Shown: piece by piece, positions 1-8,862 of the stretch
Numbering within the stretch: position 1 is the stretch's first letter
How the letters are laid out: every line of letters begins with the position of its first letter
Assembly: GCA_031551515.1 (NCBI GenBank)
Contig: JAVBNL010000041.1
Location: 1 to 64,000, forward strand
DNA from: FLUQ01 sp031551515
GTDB taxonomy: Bacteria > Desulfobacterota > Desulfovibrionia > Desulfovibrionales > Desulfovibrionaceae
Length of the DNA: 64,000 nt
Reading direction: 5' to 3'
The notes under the pieces: model-generated
Told to the model about the DNA's origin: nothing
The model's database searches: none
Seen by the model: only the letters and a program-made list of their open reading frames with translations
Program-made: the position numbers and the translations under genes

Positions 1-92
1 GCTGCGTGTCCCCCCGCCCGTGGGGGGGGGGGTGGGGGGTGGTCCTGGCGGGGCGGGCGGGGGGGGGGGGGGGGGCCCCCCCCCCCCCCCCC
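1..92. other. G/C homopolymer smear at window start
   Basis: Runs of G and C of up to about 18 bases dominate this stretch, and the reading frame of the first gene loses all protein-like sequence on entering it. This resembles a low-quality contig or read end rather than biological sequence. The neighbouring gene should be treated as truncated here. Confidence 0.75.
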
Positions 93-93
93 A

Positions 94-975
94 CGCGTTT
101 GCGCCCTTGCGTATCGCCTGTTTCAGGGCGCGCCAGCCGCCGTAGGCCATGAATCCCAGCCACCAGGGCGAGAGCAGGGCCAGCTGGCCGCCCACATATT
201 CCGGTAGGCGGTCGAAACGAATCAGGGGCGGCGTTTCCAACGGCGCGGGCGCGACCCCTGCCAGCCGCCCCACGTGGCGGAAAGTGGCCCAGTCGTTGCT
301 CCAGTTCCAGAACACGATGGGCAAAAACCCGGCGGCCATGCCGCAGCCGAGAGCCAGAAACAGGCGCTTCCAATGCCCTTGCGGCAAAAGGCCGTGGCGG
401 GCAAGCCCCCAGCCGTGCAGCACGGCCACGCCGGCGATCGCCAGCATGGTCTGCTTTGCCAAAAGGCCGAAAGCCATGCACAAACCGAGCCCCAGCCAGG
501 GCCACAGCGCGCGGGGCCGTTCCGCGGCGGCGTGCAGGCAAAAAAGCGCCGTCAGCCAACAGAGCAGCAAGGGGTTGTCTGTGGTCATCAGTATGCCGCA
601 GGCCATGAACAGCAGCGTGGTGTTGGCGATAAACAGCGCGAGCACGGCCAGCCTCGGCCGCCCGAACAGGCGGGAAACGCCGAGGTAGAGCACGATCTGG
701 ACAAGGCAGGAGCCGACCACCGCGAAAAAGCGCACGCCGAATTCCGTATCACCGAAAAGGGCCGTGCCGCCCGCAATGATCCAGGCGATAAGCGGGCCTT
801 TGGAATAATACGAAAGCTGCGGGTGCCGCGACCAATCCCAATATTGCGATTCGTCCTGCGCGAGATCAAGCTGGCCGGACGCGATGAACCACAGCCGCAC
901 CAGGGTGGTGAAGGCGATGACCGCCAGGGCGGTCTGGTGCGGATGGTCCCGCCAAAACGAAAGATTCAGACGCAC
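94..975 (-). CDS. Membrane glycosyltransferase, GT39/ArnT-like (3' end missing)
   Basis: Minus-strand frame starting with GTG, with an AGGAG ribosome site about six bases upstream. It encodes at least 294 residues. An N-terminal membrane segment (about residues 15-33) is followed by the motif LDLAQDESQYWDW. Its Asp-Glu pair (about 41-42) sits where polyprenyl-phosphate-sugar glycosyltransferases of the PMT_2/ArnT group carry their catalytic acidic residues, in the first periplasmic loop. Several further hydrophobic segments follow. By family it should transfer a sugar from a lipid-phosphate donor to a lipid or protein in the inner membrane; the substrate cannot be told. The C-terminal part is lost in the homopolymer stretch at the window edge. 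Confidence 0.75.
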
Positions 976-1148
976 ACGGGCTCCTGCTTGCAAGGGTTTT
1001 CCTTGTATATCTGATGCGCGCGGGCTGTCCAGAAGAGAATACCGCCCGCCGCGTCACGCCGTCTTCCTTGAGGAAAACACCCTGAATTATATTTTCATAT
1101 GGCCGCATTGACTTATATCAGTTGGACCATATTGTTTGCCTGCGTGAT

Positions 1149-1167
1149 GAAAATGAGAATCATTATT
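1149..1167 (+). promoter_or_regulatory. Fur box (iron repressor operator)
   Basis: The 19 bases GAAAATGAGAATCATTATT match the classical Fur consensus GATAATGATAATCATTATC at 16 of 19 positions. The site lies 45 bp before the ATG of the BON-like gene, where a promoter is expected. Iron control of that gene is inferred. Confidence 0.65.
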
Positions 1168-1211
1168 AAATAATATTCACAAAAAATCACCTGCAAGACA
1201 GGAGAAACATC

Positions 1212-1508
1212 ATGAGCAAAAAATTTTCCGCTTTCGTCCTGGCTGCCGCGTTGGCGCTGCCACTCTCTTTGCCCCACGCAGCCAGCGCGGCTTCCACTGT
1301 TGACGACGAAGCTCTGGCCCGGCAAGTCACCGAAGCCATCGGCCCGTTCAAAAGCGATGTGACCATCCGGGTGCATGACGGCGCCGTCACCCTCAGCGTC
1401 CTTGTCAGCACCACGGAAGAAAGGGACTTCATTCTTGAGCGCGTGGGGCTACTCCCTGACGTAACCGCCCTTTCAAGCAACCTGGACCTCGGCGAGCATG
1501 ATGAATAA
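1212..1508 (+). CDS. Small periplasmic BON-domain-like protein
   Basis: 98 residues, with an AGGAG site eight bases before the ATG. Residues 1-26 form a signal peptide (KK, a long Ala/Leu stretch, then an ASA cleavage motif). The remainder has the beta-alpha pattern of a single BON domain: DVTIRVHDGAVTLSV followed by EERDFILERV and a closing L-P-D-V-T-A-L-S-S-N-L. The usual glycine after the VTL strand is a valine here. BON domains bind membranes or polymers at the cell envelope and often accompany stress responses. The upstream Fur box suggests expression under iron limitation. No partner gene is linked. The fold call is good; the role is unknown. Confidence 0.6.
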   Translation: MSKKFSAFVLAAALALPLSLPHAASAASTVDDEALARQVTEAIGPFKSDVTIRVHDGAVTLSVLVSTTEERDFILERVGLLPDVTALSSNLDLGEHDE

Positions 1509-1658
1509 CCGCCGGGCATCGTAGAGGACCGCGAGCCCATTCACAGGCCCCATGCGCCTTCCGCAGCAAGCGGACCGCGCATGGGGTTGCCTTGTCTTTG
1601 GCGTATATTCACCGTAAGGTTGCCGCGTAACGGTACTTTCCTTTTCGCAGGAGTCGCC

Positions 1659-3056
1659 ATGAGCGCAGCCCGAAACCGTTTTGACGTCATCATCGTGGGC
1701 GGCGGCCCCGCCGGGCTGTTCGCCGCATACTGGCTGGCGGAGCACTCTTCCCTTTCCGTCTGTCTGATCGAAAAGGGGCACGACGTTGCAAAGCGCCACT
1801 GCCCCATCCCGCGCACCGGCAAATGCGTGCACTGCAAACCCGCCTGCCACATTCTGTCGGGTTATGGCGGGGCCGGGCTTTTTTCCGACGGCAAACTGAA
1901 TTTCATCCACAAGCTGGGCAAAACCGACCTGACCCAGTTCATGCCCGCGTTTGCGGCGGAGAACCTGATCGCGCGCACCGAAGAGGTATTCACCCGTTTC
2001 GGCATGGACGGCCCGGTTTTCCCCACGGACATGAACGCGGCCAAAACCCTGCGTAAAGAATCGAAAAAACACGGCATCGATCTGCTGCTCATTCGCCAGA
2101 AACATATGGGCAGCGACCGCCTGCCCGGCCGCATAGGCGCCATGTGCGGCTATTTGCGGCAAAAGGGCGTGGATCTGCGTTCCGGCGAGTCCGTGCTGGA
2201 CGTGCTGACCAAAAACGGCGCGGTAACGGGTCTTGTTTCCGACAAAGGCACCTACGCCGCCAAGGCCGTCATTCTGGCGCCCGGCCGGGTCGGGGCCGAC
2301 TGGGTCGGGGATCTCGCCCGCCGCTTCAATTTGGCCGTCAGCCAGCGGGGCATAGAGGTGGGGGTGCGGGTCGAGGTGCATAACGACATCATGTCGGACG
2401 TGACGGACGTGATTTACGACCCCACCTTTTTCGTGCAGACCAGCCGCTACGACGACCAGACCCGCACGTTCTGCACCAACCCCGGCGGTTTCGTGACCCT
2501 TGAGAACTACCAGGATTTCGTCTGCGTCAACGGGCACGCCTATCACGACCAGAAATCGACCAACACCAACTTCGCTTTTTTGTCCAAGGTGGTGCTGACC
2601 GACCCGGTTTCAGACAATCAGGGCTATGGCGTGGCCATAGGCAAGCTGGCCAGCCTGATCGGCGGCGGCAAACCCATTCTGCAACGTTTCGGCGATCTGA
2701 AACGCGGCCGCCGTTCCACCTGGAACCGCATCGCCAAGGGCTATTTCGAACCGACGCTGAAAAACGCCACCCCCGGCGACATCAGCATAGCCCTGCCCGA
2801 ACGCATCGTGGACAACCTGCGCGATGGGCTGGAACAGCTGAACCAGGTTCTGCCCGGCGTGGCCAATGAAGAGACTCTGCTCTACGCGCCGGAAATCAAA
2901 TTTTTCGCAACCCAGATCGAAACCGGCGCAGGGCTGGAAACCGCCGTCAAAGGCCTGTTCGTGGCCGGCGACGGGCCCGGCGTTTCAGGCAACATCGTGG
3001 CGGCGGCCGCCACGGGCATCATCCCCGCCGATCACATTCTCAACCAAGGCAAATAG
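1659..3056 (+). CDS. FAD-dependent dehydrogenase (COG2509 type)
   Basis: 465 residues. The ATG at 1659 is preferred over an upstream ATG at 1581 because GCAGGAG lies just before it and the Rossmann fold begins at once. The dinucleotide motif VGGGPAG is at residues 13-19. Cysteines at 48, 56, 59 and 63 lie next to the motif SGYGGAGLFSDGKLN, characteristic of uncharacterised FAD dehydrogenases in this group. The C-terminus holds the second flavin motif GLFVAGDGPGVSGNI. It is probably a cytosolic flavoprotein; the substrate is unknown. The threonine aldolase gene starts seven bases after the stop codon, so the two are probably co-transcribed. Confidence 0.8.
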   Translation: MSAARNRFDVIIVGGGPAGLFAAYWLAEHSSLSVCLIEKGHDVAKRHCPIPRTGKCVHCKPACHILSGYGGAGLFSDGKLNFIHKLGKTDLTQFMPAFAAENLIARTEEVFTRFGMDGPVFPTDMNAAKTLRKESKKHGIDLLLIRQKHMGSDRLPGRIGAMCGYLRQKGVDLRSGESVLDVLTKNGAVTGLVSDKGTYAAKAVILAPGRVGADWVGDLARRFNLAVSQRGIEVGVRVEVHNDIMSDVTDVIYDPTFFVQTSRYDDQTRTFCTNPGGFVTLENYQDFVCVNGHAYHDQKSTNTNFAFLSKVVLTDPVSDNQGYGVAIGKLASLIGGGKPILQRFGDLKRGRRSTWNRIAKGYFEPTLKNATPGDISIALPERIVDNLRDGLEQLNQVLPGVANEETLLYAPEIKFFATQIETGAGLETAVKGLFVAGDGPGVSGNIVAAAATGIIPADHILNQGK

Positions 3057-3063
3057 CAACACC

Positions 3064-4104
3064 ATGATCCGCTTCAACTGCGATTACAGCGAAGGCGCGC
3101 ACCCGAAAATACTGGAACGGCTCGCCGCCACCAACTTCGAGCAGACGCCGGGGTACGGCGAAGACGAGCATTGCAAAAACGCCGCGCGCCTGATTTGCGA
3201 GGCCTGCGCCGCCCCCGGCGTTTTCGTCCGCGTTCTGACCGGCGGCACCCAGTTGAACCTCACGGTCATCGCGGCCGCGCTGCGGCCGCACCAGGGCGTG
3301 ATCACCGCCGATACCGGGCATATCAACGTGCACGAAAGCGGGGCCATAGAGGCCACGGGCCACAAGGTGCTGCCGCTCGGCGCCCTGAACGGCAAACTCA
3401 GCGGTTCCGACGTGCGGCGCATCCATGCGGCGCACCTGGCCGACCCCACGCGCATTCATACCGTGCAGCCGAAAATGGTGTACGTTTCGCTCCCCACGGA
3501 ACTGGGTACCATGTATTCCAAGGCGGAACTCGACGATATCAGCGTGGCCTGCCGCGAATGCGGCCTCTTTCTGTTCCTGGACGGGGCCAGGCTGGGCTAC
3601 GGCCTGACCGCGCCCGGATCGGATCTGACCCTGCCCGACATCGCCAGAATGACGGATGCCTTTTCCATCGGCGGCACCAAGGTCGGGGCCCTGTTCGGCG
3701 AAGCGCTGATCGTGACCCGGCCGGAGCTGCGCGACGACCTTGAATACATCATCAAGCAGCGGGGCGGCATGCTGGCCAAAGGGCGGCTTTTGGGCATCCA
3801 GTTCGAGGTTCTTTTTGAAGACGGCCTGTACTGGCGCATGGGCGAACACGCCAACAAGGCCGCCGCGCTGATTCGCGAAGCGTGCGAGGATAAAGGCTTC
3901 GCCTTTGTCTCTCCTTCCCCCACCAACCAGCAGTTTCCCATCCTGCCGGACGCTCTGCTGCGCGCCCTTGCCTCCAGATATACATGGGACGCCGTGGGAA
4001 AACCCGACGCGGCCCACACGGCCGTGCGCTTTTGCACCAGTTGGGCCACGAAGATGGAAGACGCCGAAGCGCTGGCGAAAGATATCAGAGCCTGGAAAAG
4101 CTGA
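3064..4104 (+). CDS. Low-specificity threonine aldolase
   Basis: 346 residues, normal for the PLP fold-type I beta-eliminating lyase/threonine aldolase family, which cleaves L-threonine or L-allo-threonine to glycine and acetaldehyde. It begins MIRFNCDYSEGAHP and includes TGGTQLN (phosphate-binding region), LFLFLDGARLGYGL (Asp that contacts the PLP ring) and SIGGTKVGALFG, in which Lys 206 is the expected Schiff-base residue. The start is the ATG seven bases after the FAD dehydrogenase stop, indicating one operon. Function is well supported at family level; stereospecificity is not visible. Confidence 0.88.
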   Translation: MIRFNCDYSEGAHPKILERLAATNFEQTPGYGEDEHCKNAARLICEACAAPGVFVRVLTGGTQLNLTVIAAALRPHQGVITADTGHINVHESGAIEATGHKVLPLGALNGKLSGSDVRRIHAAHLADPTRIHTVQPKMVYVSLPTELGTMYSKAELDDISVACRECGLFLFLDGARLGYGLTAPGSDLTLPDIARMTDAFSIGGTKVGALFGEALIVTRPELRDDLEYIIKQRGGMLAKGRLLGIQFEVLFEDGLYWRMGEHANKAAALIREACEDKGFAFVSPSPTNQQFPILPDALLRALASRYTWDAVGKPDAAHTAVRFCTSWATKMEDAEALAKDIRAWKS

Positions 4105-4185
4105 AGAAGCCACCGAGAAACAAGTTGACATCCGCCTCAAAGCATAATAGTTATTGAGACTCGTACTCTCCAGGAGGATTCACAC

Positions 4186-4281
4186 GTGTCGTACCTATGT
4201 GCACAGCTATGCTCTATTACGAGCATCCATGCCACTCTATCTCTATCGCAAAAAATAGAGCTTGATGGAGTTTTGTTGTAG
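4186..4281 (+). CDS. Possible 31-residue leader peptide
   Basis: A GTG codon stands eight bases after a perfect AGGAGG and opens 31 codons ending in TAG, just before the hairpins and terminator of the leader. The peptide is rich in Leu (7), Ser (6), Ile and Thr. Four of the seven leucines use CTA and none CTG, although CTG dominates in the neighbouring genes. Placement and codon choice fit an attenuation leader peptide, but the AT-rich composition could alone explain the codons. No clear antiterminator was found. The product may have no function beyond translation. Confidence 0.35.
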   Translation: MSYLCAQLCSITSIHATLSLSQKIELDGVLL

Positions 4282-4320
4282 GAATCCGTATTTATACGGT
4301 CTCCCGGTCTCGGGATACAG

Positions 4321-4350
4321 CCCTTACCGCAAAACGGTAAGGGTTTTTTT
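4321..4350 (+). terminator. Intrinsic terminator 21 bp before the transporter start
   Basis: Perfect 9-bp stem CCCTTACCG/CGGTAAGGG with a five-base loop, followed by seven T. It may end the threonine aldolase transcript, but its position directly in front of the next ribosome site makes a conditional (attenuator) role more likely. Confidence 0.85.
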
Positions 4351-4371
4351 GTACTCTAAAAAGGAAAAATC

Positions 4372-5610
4372 ATGCAGACATCAAACAGAATAGCCCCTGT
4401 GGCCGCATCCATTGCAATCCAGCTCTGTCTGGGCGTCGCCTATATATGGAGCGTTTTTCAAACCGGCATCGCCAACAGCATCTTTCACGGCGACAATGCG
4501 GCGGCGGGGCTGACCTTTTCCCTGCTTTTGTCCACCCTTACCGTGGGCAGCGTCTTCGGCGGCAAGCTCGCGGCGAAATACTCCACCCGGCCGGTCGTCA
4601 TCACCGGCGGCATTATCTTGAGTTCCGGCTTTCTGCTCGCCTCGTTCGTCACGCCGGACAGGCCCTGGCTGCTCTGGCTGGGCTACGGCGTCATGGGCGG
4701 CGTGGGCATGGGCTTTACCTATTCCACCACCATCGCCTGCGTGCAGCAGTGGTTTCCGGAAAAGAAAGGTTTCGTCACCGGTCTTATCGTTTCGGCTCTG
4801 GGTTTTGGCGGGGTGGTGTTCACGCCCATTATCGAGGGGCTGGTCACCCGGTTCGGCGGGCCTGAGGCCGGGGAGCCCAAAACCTTCATGGTGCTTGCCG
4901 GCATTTTTCTTGCCGTTTGCGTGACCGGCGGGTTGTTTCTCAAGACCCCGCCCCAGCAAGAATCACGCGGCGTCGCCGTGCCCGACGGCAGTCTGTCGCC
5001 CGCGCAGGTCTTGCGCGATTACCGCTTCTACCTCGTGACCGGGTCCTTGATGCTGGCCTGCATGGGGGGGCTGATGATGATCGGTTTCGCCAAACCCATT
5101 GCGGTAGCCAAAGGCTTGGGTTCCACCGCCACCATCGGCGTGCTGGTCATCTCCATGTGCAACTCGCTGGGGCGCCTGTTCTGGGGCATGGCTTCCGACC
5201 GCATGGGCCGTAAAAAGACCATCGTCATTCTGCTTGCCGGATCAAGCGCCCTTTCGCTGCTGGTAAACAGCGCGGGCGGCTATTCGATCTACGCGGTCAT
5301 CGGGTGCATCGGGTTCTTCTACGGCGGATTTTTGAGCACCTTCCCCTCGCTCACCGCCGACCTGTTCGGCGCGAGGCACATGGCCACCAACTACGGCATG
5401 GTGCTGTTGGGCTTTGGTGTGGGCGCGGTGGCTTCCTCTTTCATCGCCGGGCATTACAAGAACGTGGCGGCCCAGGATATTTCGCTGATGTTCCCGGCCT
5501 TCGTCATCGCGGCGGCCTGCTCCGGCGTCGCCGTCCTGTTAATGCTGATCTTACGGACCGGGCCCGTGGAGAGGGTTGCTGCGCCGGAACCGTCGGAATC
5601 GCCCGCATAA
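4372..5610 (+). CDS. MFS transporter, oxalate/formate antiporter (OFA) family
   Basis: 412 residues with about twelve hydrophobic segments. The N-terminal IQLCLGVAYIWSVFQ and the motif GYGVMGGVGMGFTYSTTIAC are typical of OxlT-like carriers, which exchange small carboxylates across the inner membrane. The cytoplasmic loop motif SDRMGRKKT (about residues 277-285) is the MFS signature. The ribosome site AAGGA lies shortly before the ATG. Members of this family are often annotated as oxalate carriers without proof, and no oxalate-degrading gene is adjacent, so the substrate is open. It is probably controlled by the upstream terminator-bearing leader. Confidence 0.8.
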   Translation: MQTSNRIAPVAASIAIQLCLGVAYIWSVFQTGIANSIFHGDNAAAGLTFSLLLSTLTVGSVFGGKLAAKYSTRPVVITGGIILSSGFLLASFVTPDRPWLLWLGYGVMGGVGMGFTYSTTIACVQQWFPEKKGFVTGLIVSALGFGGVVFTPIIEGLVTRFGGPEAGEPKTFMVLAGIFLAVCVTGGLFLKTPPQQESRGVAVPDGSLSPAQVLRDYRFYLVTGSLMLACMGGLMMIGFAKPIAVAKGLGSTATIGVLVISMCNSLGRLFWGMASDRMGRKKTIVILLAGSSALSLLVNSAGGYSIYAVIGCIGFFYGGFLSTFPSLTADLFGARHMATNYGMVLLGFGVGAVASSFIAGHYKNVAAQDISLMFPAFVIAAACSGVAVLLMLILRTGPVERVAAPEPSESPA

Positions 5611-5621
5611 GGGGCTGCCGG

Positions 5622-5660
5622 AAACAAAAGAGGCGCGGGGATTCCGCGCCTCTTTTGTTT
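5622..5660. terminator. Bidirectional terminator between convergent genes
   Basis: A perfect 17-bp stem with a five-base loop, bounded by AAACAAAAG on one side and CTTTTGTTT on the other, so it can work in both directions. It separates the OFA transporter from the converging antiporter gene. Confidence 0.85.
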
Positions 5661-5678
5661 TCTGCCGTAATCCTGATG

Positions 5679-7088
5679 TCATTTCAACAAAAAGCCCGCC
5701 GGCAGATACAGCGCCATGGTCAGCGCCGCAATGGCGAAAGCGTACGGCAGCTGCGAGGTGATATGATCCATCAAATCGCAGCCGCTGGTGGAGCATGAAA
5801 GAATGGCCGTGTCGGAAATGGGGGAAGCGTGGTCCCCGAAAATGCTGCCGCCGACCAGCGCGCCGAAGGCCAGCGGTATGCTGCCGCCCACGGCGATCGC
5901 CAGAGGAATGGCCACCGGCGACATGACCGCCATGGTGCCCATTGAGGTGCCGGTGGAAAAAGAAATGGCGCAGCTGATGGCGAAAACCAGCAGCGGCAGC
6001 ATGGCCGGGGAAAGAAAATCTTTGAACACCCCGGCCAGATACGCGCCTGTTTTCAGCTCTTTCACCACGTCGCCCAGAGAAAAGGCGAACATGAGAATGG
6101 CGCCCAAAGCGACCATCTGCCCGCTGCCGGTGAAAAAGGTATCCAAAAACTGCTGAAAGCCCATGATCCGCTGGCTGACGTACATAAGCCCGGCCACCAG
6201 CACGGAGAAAGAGCAGCCCCAAAGCAGCGCCTGCATGCCGGAACCTTTCAGCAAGCTGCCCTTGCCGGTGACATAGAGCGCCACCAAAATCATAACAATC
6301 AGCGCGGCCAGAGGGGCGATCATGTTCATCATGTGGCTTTCTTTGTCGGCCGCGTACACGGCGCCGCCCGCCTGACCCGGATCTTTGGGCTTGCGGTCGA
6401 GCATGCCCGTGGTTTCCGCCCGCTTTTCCGCTTCACGCATCGCTTTGAAATCTTTGCCGGACCAAATGACCAGCGGCACGGAAAGCACCGCGATCAGGCA
6501 GTAAAAATTGAAAGGTATGCTTTTCGCCAGCACGGTTGTGGGGTCGCCCACGCCTTGGGCTTGCAGAAGGCCGATCATGAAGGCCCCCCAGCCGCTGAGC
6601 GGCAGCAGCACGCACACCGGCGTGGAGGTGGTGCGGATGATATAGGTCAGCTTTTCATGCGACACTTTGAAAATGTCGGATATGGGCCGGGCGATGGTGC
6701 CCGCCACCAGGCAGTGCAAAGTGCCGGAAGTGAAAATGAGCACCCCCACGATCCACGAAAAAAGCTGCGCGCCTTTTCTGCTTTTGATGATGGAGCGCCT
6801 GTGCACGGCGAACTGGATGAAACCCTGGATACCGCCGGATTTGTTGATCAGCAAAATAATGCCGCCGATCATCAGGATGGAAAGAATGACTATGGTGTTG
6901 CCGCCGCTGGCGAATACCTTGACGAAGGAGTTCAGCGTGTTGACCAGCCCGGCCAGCGGGCCGCCCGCCAGAATGGCATGAGCGGAATAACAGCCCATGA
7001 ACAGCGCAATGTATACGTTACGGGTGATCAGGGCCAGGGTAATAGCCAGAACCGGCGGAAAGACGGAGAGCGCGCCCAGAGTTTCCAT
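5679..7088 (-). CDS. NhaC-type Na+/H+ antiporter family protein
   Basis: 469 residues, almost entirely membrane segments. Features include GTLHCLVAGTIARPISD, TSTPVCVLLPLSGWGAF and, near the C-terminus, FGDHASPISDTAILSCSTSGC, a signature of the NhaC/ArsB-like ion transporter superfamily. The family exchanges Na+ for H+ or carries organic anions such as malate/lactate. The gene follows the D-aminoacylase-like gene on the same strand after 68 bp, suggesting one transcript that couples uptake of an N-acyl amino acid or its product to deacylation. The exact ion or solute is unknown. Confidence 0.75.
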   Translation of the reverse strand: METLGALSVFPPVLAITLALITRNVYIALFMGCYSAHAILAGGPLAGLVNTLNSFVKVFASGGNTIVILSILMIGGIILLINKSGGIQGFIQFAVHRRSIIKSRKGAQLFSWIVGVLIFTSGTLHCLVAGTIARPISDIFKVSHEKLTYIIRTTSTPVCVLLPLSGWGAFMIGLLQAQGVGDPTTVLAKSIPFNFYCLIAVLSVPLVIWSGKDFKAMREAEKRAETTGMLDRKPKDPGQAGGAVYAADKESHMMNMIAPLAALIVMILVALYVTGKGSLLKGSGMQALLWGCSFSVLVAGLMYVSQRIMGFQQFLDTFFTGSGQMVALGAILMFAFSLGDVVKELKTGAYLAGVFKDFLSPAMLPLLVFAISCAISFSTGTSMGTMAVMSPVAIPLAIAVGGSIPLAFGALVGGSIFGDHASPISDTAILSCSTSGCDLMDHITSQLPYAFAIAALTMALYLPAGFLLK

Positions 7089-7156
7089 GGCAGATCCTTA
7101 TTGGTTGATAGTGGAGCCTTTCAACTGTCAATGACGCCTGTATGAAGCCGTCGCGC

Positions 7157-8509
7157 CTAAGCGCGCACCGCCTTGCCCAAAACACGACTGCAAATCTTGC
7201 CGTCTTCCAACGCGGTTTCACCGCCGATCAGAACCCGCCTGATGCCCAGCGGCGGCGTGAGGGGGTTCGCAAAATCCGCCATATCCTGAACGGCGGCATA
7301 ATCGAAAATCACAACGTCGGCGCTGTCGCCCACAGCCAGGCGCCCTTTATCCAGACCGACCCTGGCGGCGGGCAGGACCGTCATTTTGGCGATGGCCTCG
7401 TTCAGGCTGACCGTGCGCTTGGTCTTCACATACTGGTGCAAAAAGCGCGGGAAACTGCCCGCCGCCCTGGGGTGGCCGAAGCCTCCGACCAGAATGCCGT
7501 CGCTGGCCATGACCGTGCGCGGGTGGGCCAGCGCCATATCCACTTCATGTTCGCGCATCACATGCGCGACGGCCAGTATTTCCGGGGTTTTCCCTCGCAC
7601 TTCGTCGAACAGGGCCTTGTCGCAGCGTTTGCCGCGATGCGTTCCGCCCGCGACCTCTACGGTTTCGTACCCAATGCCGTACCGCTCCAAAAAGCCGGGG
7701 GCGTAAGTTGCGGAGCCGATGGCCGTGCAAAAGGCGTTGTAGGGGTAACAATCAAGCCCCACATCCAGGCCCGAGTGGCAGGCGGCATCCACCATGGAAA
7801 GAAGCTCTTCCATCTGGCCGTAGGCGGCCATGCTGCCGATGTGCGATATTTGCAGCCGCGTTTTTTCCCGCGCGGCGAGATCCAGCAGCTCTTGCGCCGC
7901 GCCGATTATGCCAGCCGCGTCGTCACGGGCGTGGGCAGCCAGCAGCTTGCCGTGCCGGGCGGCGACTTTCGCCAGGGCGTTCAACTCTTTTTCGCTGGTG
8001 CCGGGCACATAGCGCAACCCGAACGATACCCCGACGCAGCCCGCTGCCAGTTGCGCTTCCAGGTCATGGGCCATGTTCGCGATATCGGCGTCAGAAACAG
8101 TGCCCGCAAGGTCGGGGCAATATTGCTTGCGCATCTCGCCATGCGCCGCGTACAACGCGACGTTCACCGGCAGCCCTTCGGCATCGGCCGCGGCCAGGTA
8201 TTCGGCAGGGCCGCCCCCGGCTATGCCGCAGTTGCCGCCGACAGCCGTGGTCACTCCCATGCGCAGCATGCAGTCAAAAATTTTGATGTCGAAAACCCGC
8301 GCCTTGGCGTCAAAGGCGTCTTCATGCATGTGCATGTCGACGAAACCGGGACACACGACAAGCCCGGCGGCATCAATGACGGCCTCCCCGGCCAGTGTTT
8401 CGCGCGAAACGGCGGCGACTTTGCCGTCCCTGATGCCGAGGTTGAGTTTTGAATGGATATTACGGGCGGGATCAATGAGGGTCCCATTATTTATCGCTAC
8501 GTCGAACAT
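7157..8509 (-). CDS. N-acyl-D-amino-acid deacylase family amidohydrolase
   Basis: 450 residues. The ATG at 8509 is chosen because GCAGGAG lies upstream and the amidohydrolase fold begins at once; an in-frame extension upstream is not protein-like. The metal-binding H-x-H is at residues 60-62 (FVDMHMHED). A zinc-ligand region AAHARDDA, the histidine motif QISHIG and the C-terminal SDGILVGGFGHPRAAGSFPRFL are typical of D-aminoacylases and related enzymes that remove an acyl group from N-acyl-D-amino acids or hydrolyse similar amides. It is probably cytosolic and works with the downstream antiporter-like permease. Substrate chirality is assumed from family only. Confidence 0.78.
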   Translation of the reverse strand: MFDVAINNGTLIDPARNIHSKLNLGIRDGKVAAVSRETLAGEAVIDAAGLVVCPGFVDMHMHEDAFDAKARVFDIKIFDCMLRMGVTTAVGGNCGIAGGGPAEYLAAADAEGLPVNVALYAAHGEMRKQYCPDLAGTVSDADIANMAHDLEAQLAAGCVGVSFGLRYVPGTSEKELNALAKVAARHGKLLAAHARDDAAGIIGAAQELLDLAAREKTRLQISHIGSMAAYGQMEELLSMVDAACHSGLDVGLDCYPYNAFCTAIGSATYAPGFLERYGIGYETVEVAGGTHRGKRCDKALFDEVRGKTPEILAVAHVMREHEVDMALAHPRTVMASDGILVGGFGHPRAAGSFPRFLHQYVKTKRTVSLNEAIAKMTVLPAARVGLDKGRLAVGDSADVVIFDYAAVQDMADFANPLTPPLGIRRVLIGGETALEDGKICSRVLGKAVRA

Positions 8510-8763
8510 CGTATGCTCCTGCTGTTTTCGGCCGCCCGGCCAAAAACCGCTGTTATCCTTTCCAACGCGCGGCCGTAAGATTGTGAAGCTGTGACTCGGG
8601 GCGCATAAAAACAAAGAATACCGAACCATAACCAACGAAATTTCTTGTAAGAAATGCTGCATACCATAAACTATTTCACAAGAATAGCTCTCTTTCGGAT
8701 ACAAATTTTTACGGGGACCATACTGGCTTTTCTCAAAGAAGCCGCGCCGGGTGAAATTTGAAG

Positions 8764-8791
8764 TGCTACATTGTTTCATCAAAATGTAACA
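8764..8791 (+). promoter_or_regulatory. Upstream activator site, TGCTACATT-N10-AATGTAACA
   Basis: Imperfect inverted repeat (8 of 9 pairs) in the 424-bp region before the TRAP-TAXI genes, 72 bp upstream of the sigma-54 promoter. A near-identical palindrome occurs at 39073-39101, 73 bp before another sigma-54 promoter. Binding by the PrpR-type activator encoded at 37177 is inferred. The rest of this intergenic region shows no gene. Confidence 0.6.
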
Positions 8792-8862
8792 AAAAAATAA
8801 AACATGTATTTTTCCGATTCAGGTTTATGTAATAATTTCAACCCAGCAAGCGTTATCTATGC

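Larger units (their letters stand above)
4150..4350 (+). promoter_or_regulatory. Structured leader with terminator ahead of OFA transporter
   Basis: This AT-richer leader contains several short hairpins in series: TGCTC/GAGCA (4209-4225), CTCTAT/ATAGAG (4235-4260), CCGTA/TACGG (4285-4298) and TCCCG/CGGGA (4302-4315). A strong intrinsic terminator ends it. Only 21 bases separate the terminator from the transporter ATG, and they hold the ribosome site, so no promoter fits after it. Transcripts must read through the terminator, which implies attenuation by a riboswitch, a leader peptide or a protein. A TTGACA hexamer lies at 4125-4130 without a convincing -10. I do not recognise a known riboswitch class. 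Confidence 0.5.

Noticed and set aside
149..1111. Plus-strand open frames at the window start
   Set aside because: They are antisense shadows of the minus-strand glycosyltransferase, whose frame gives membrane segments and the family motif; the plus frames give no protein-like sequence.
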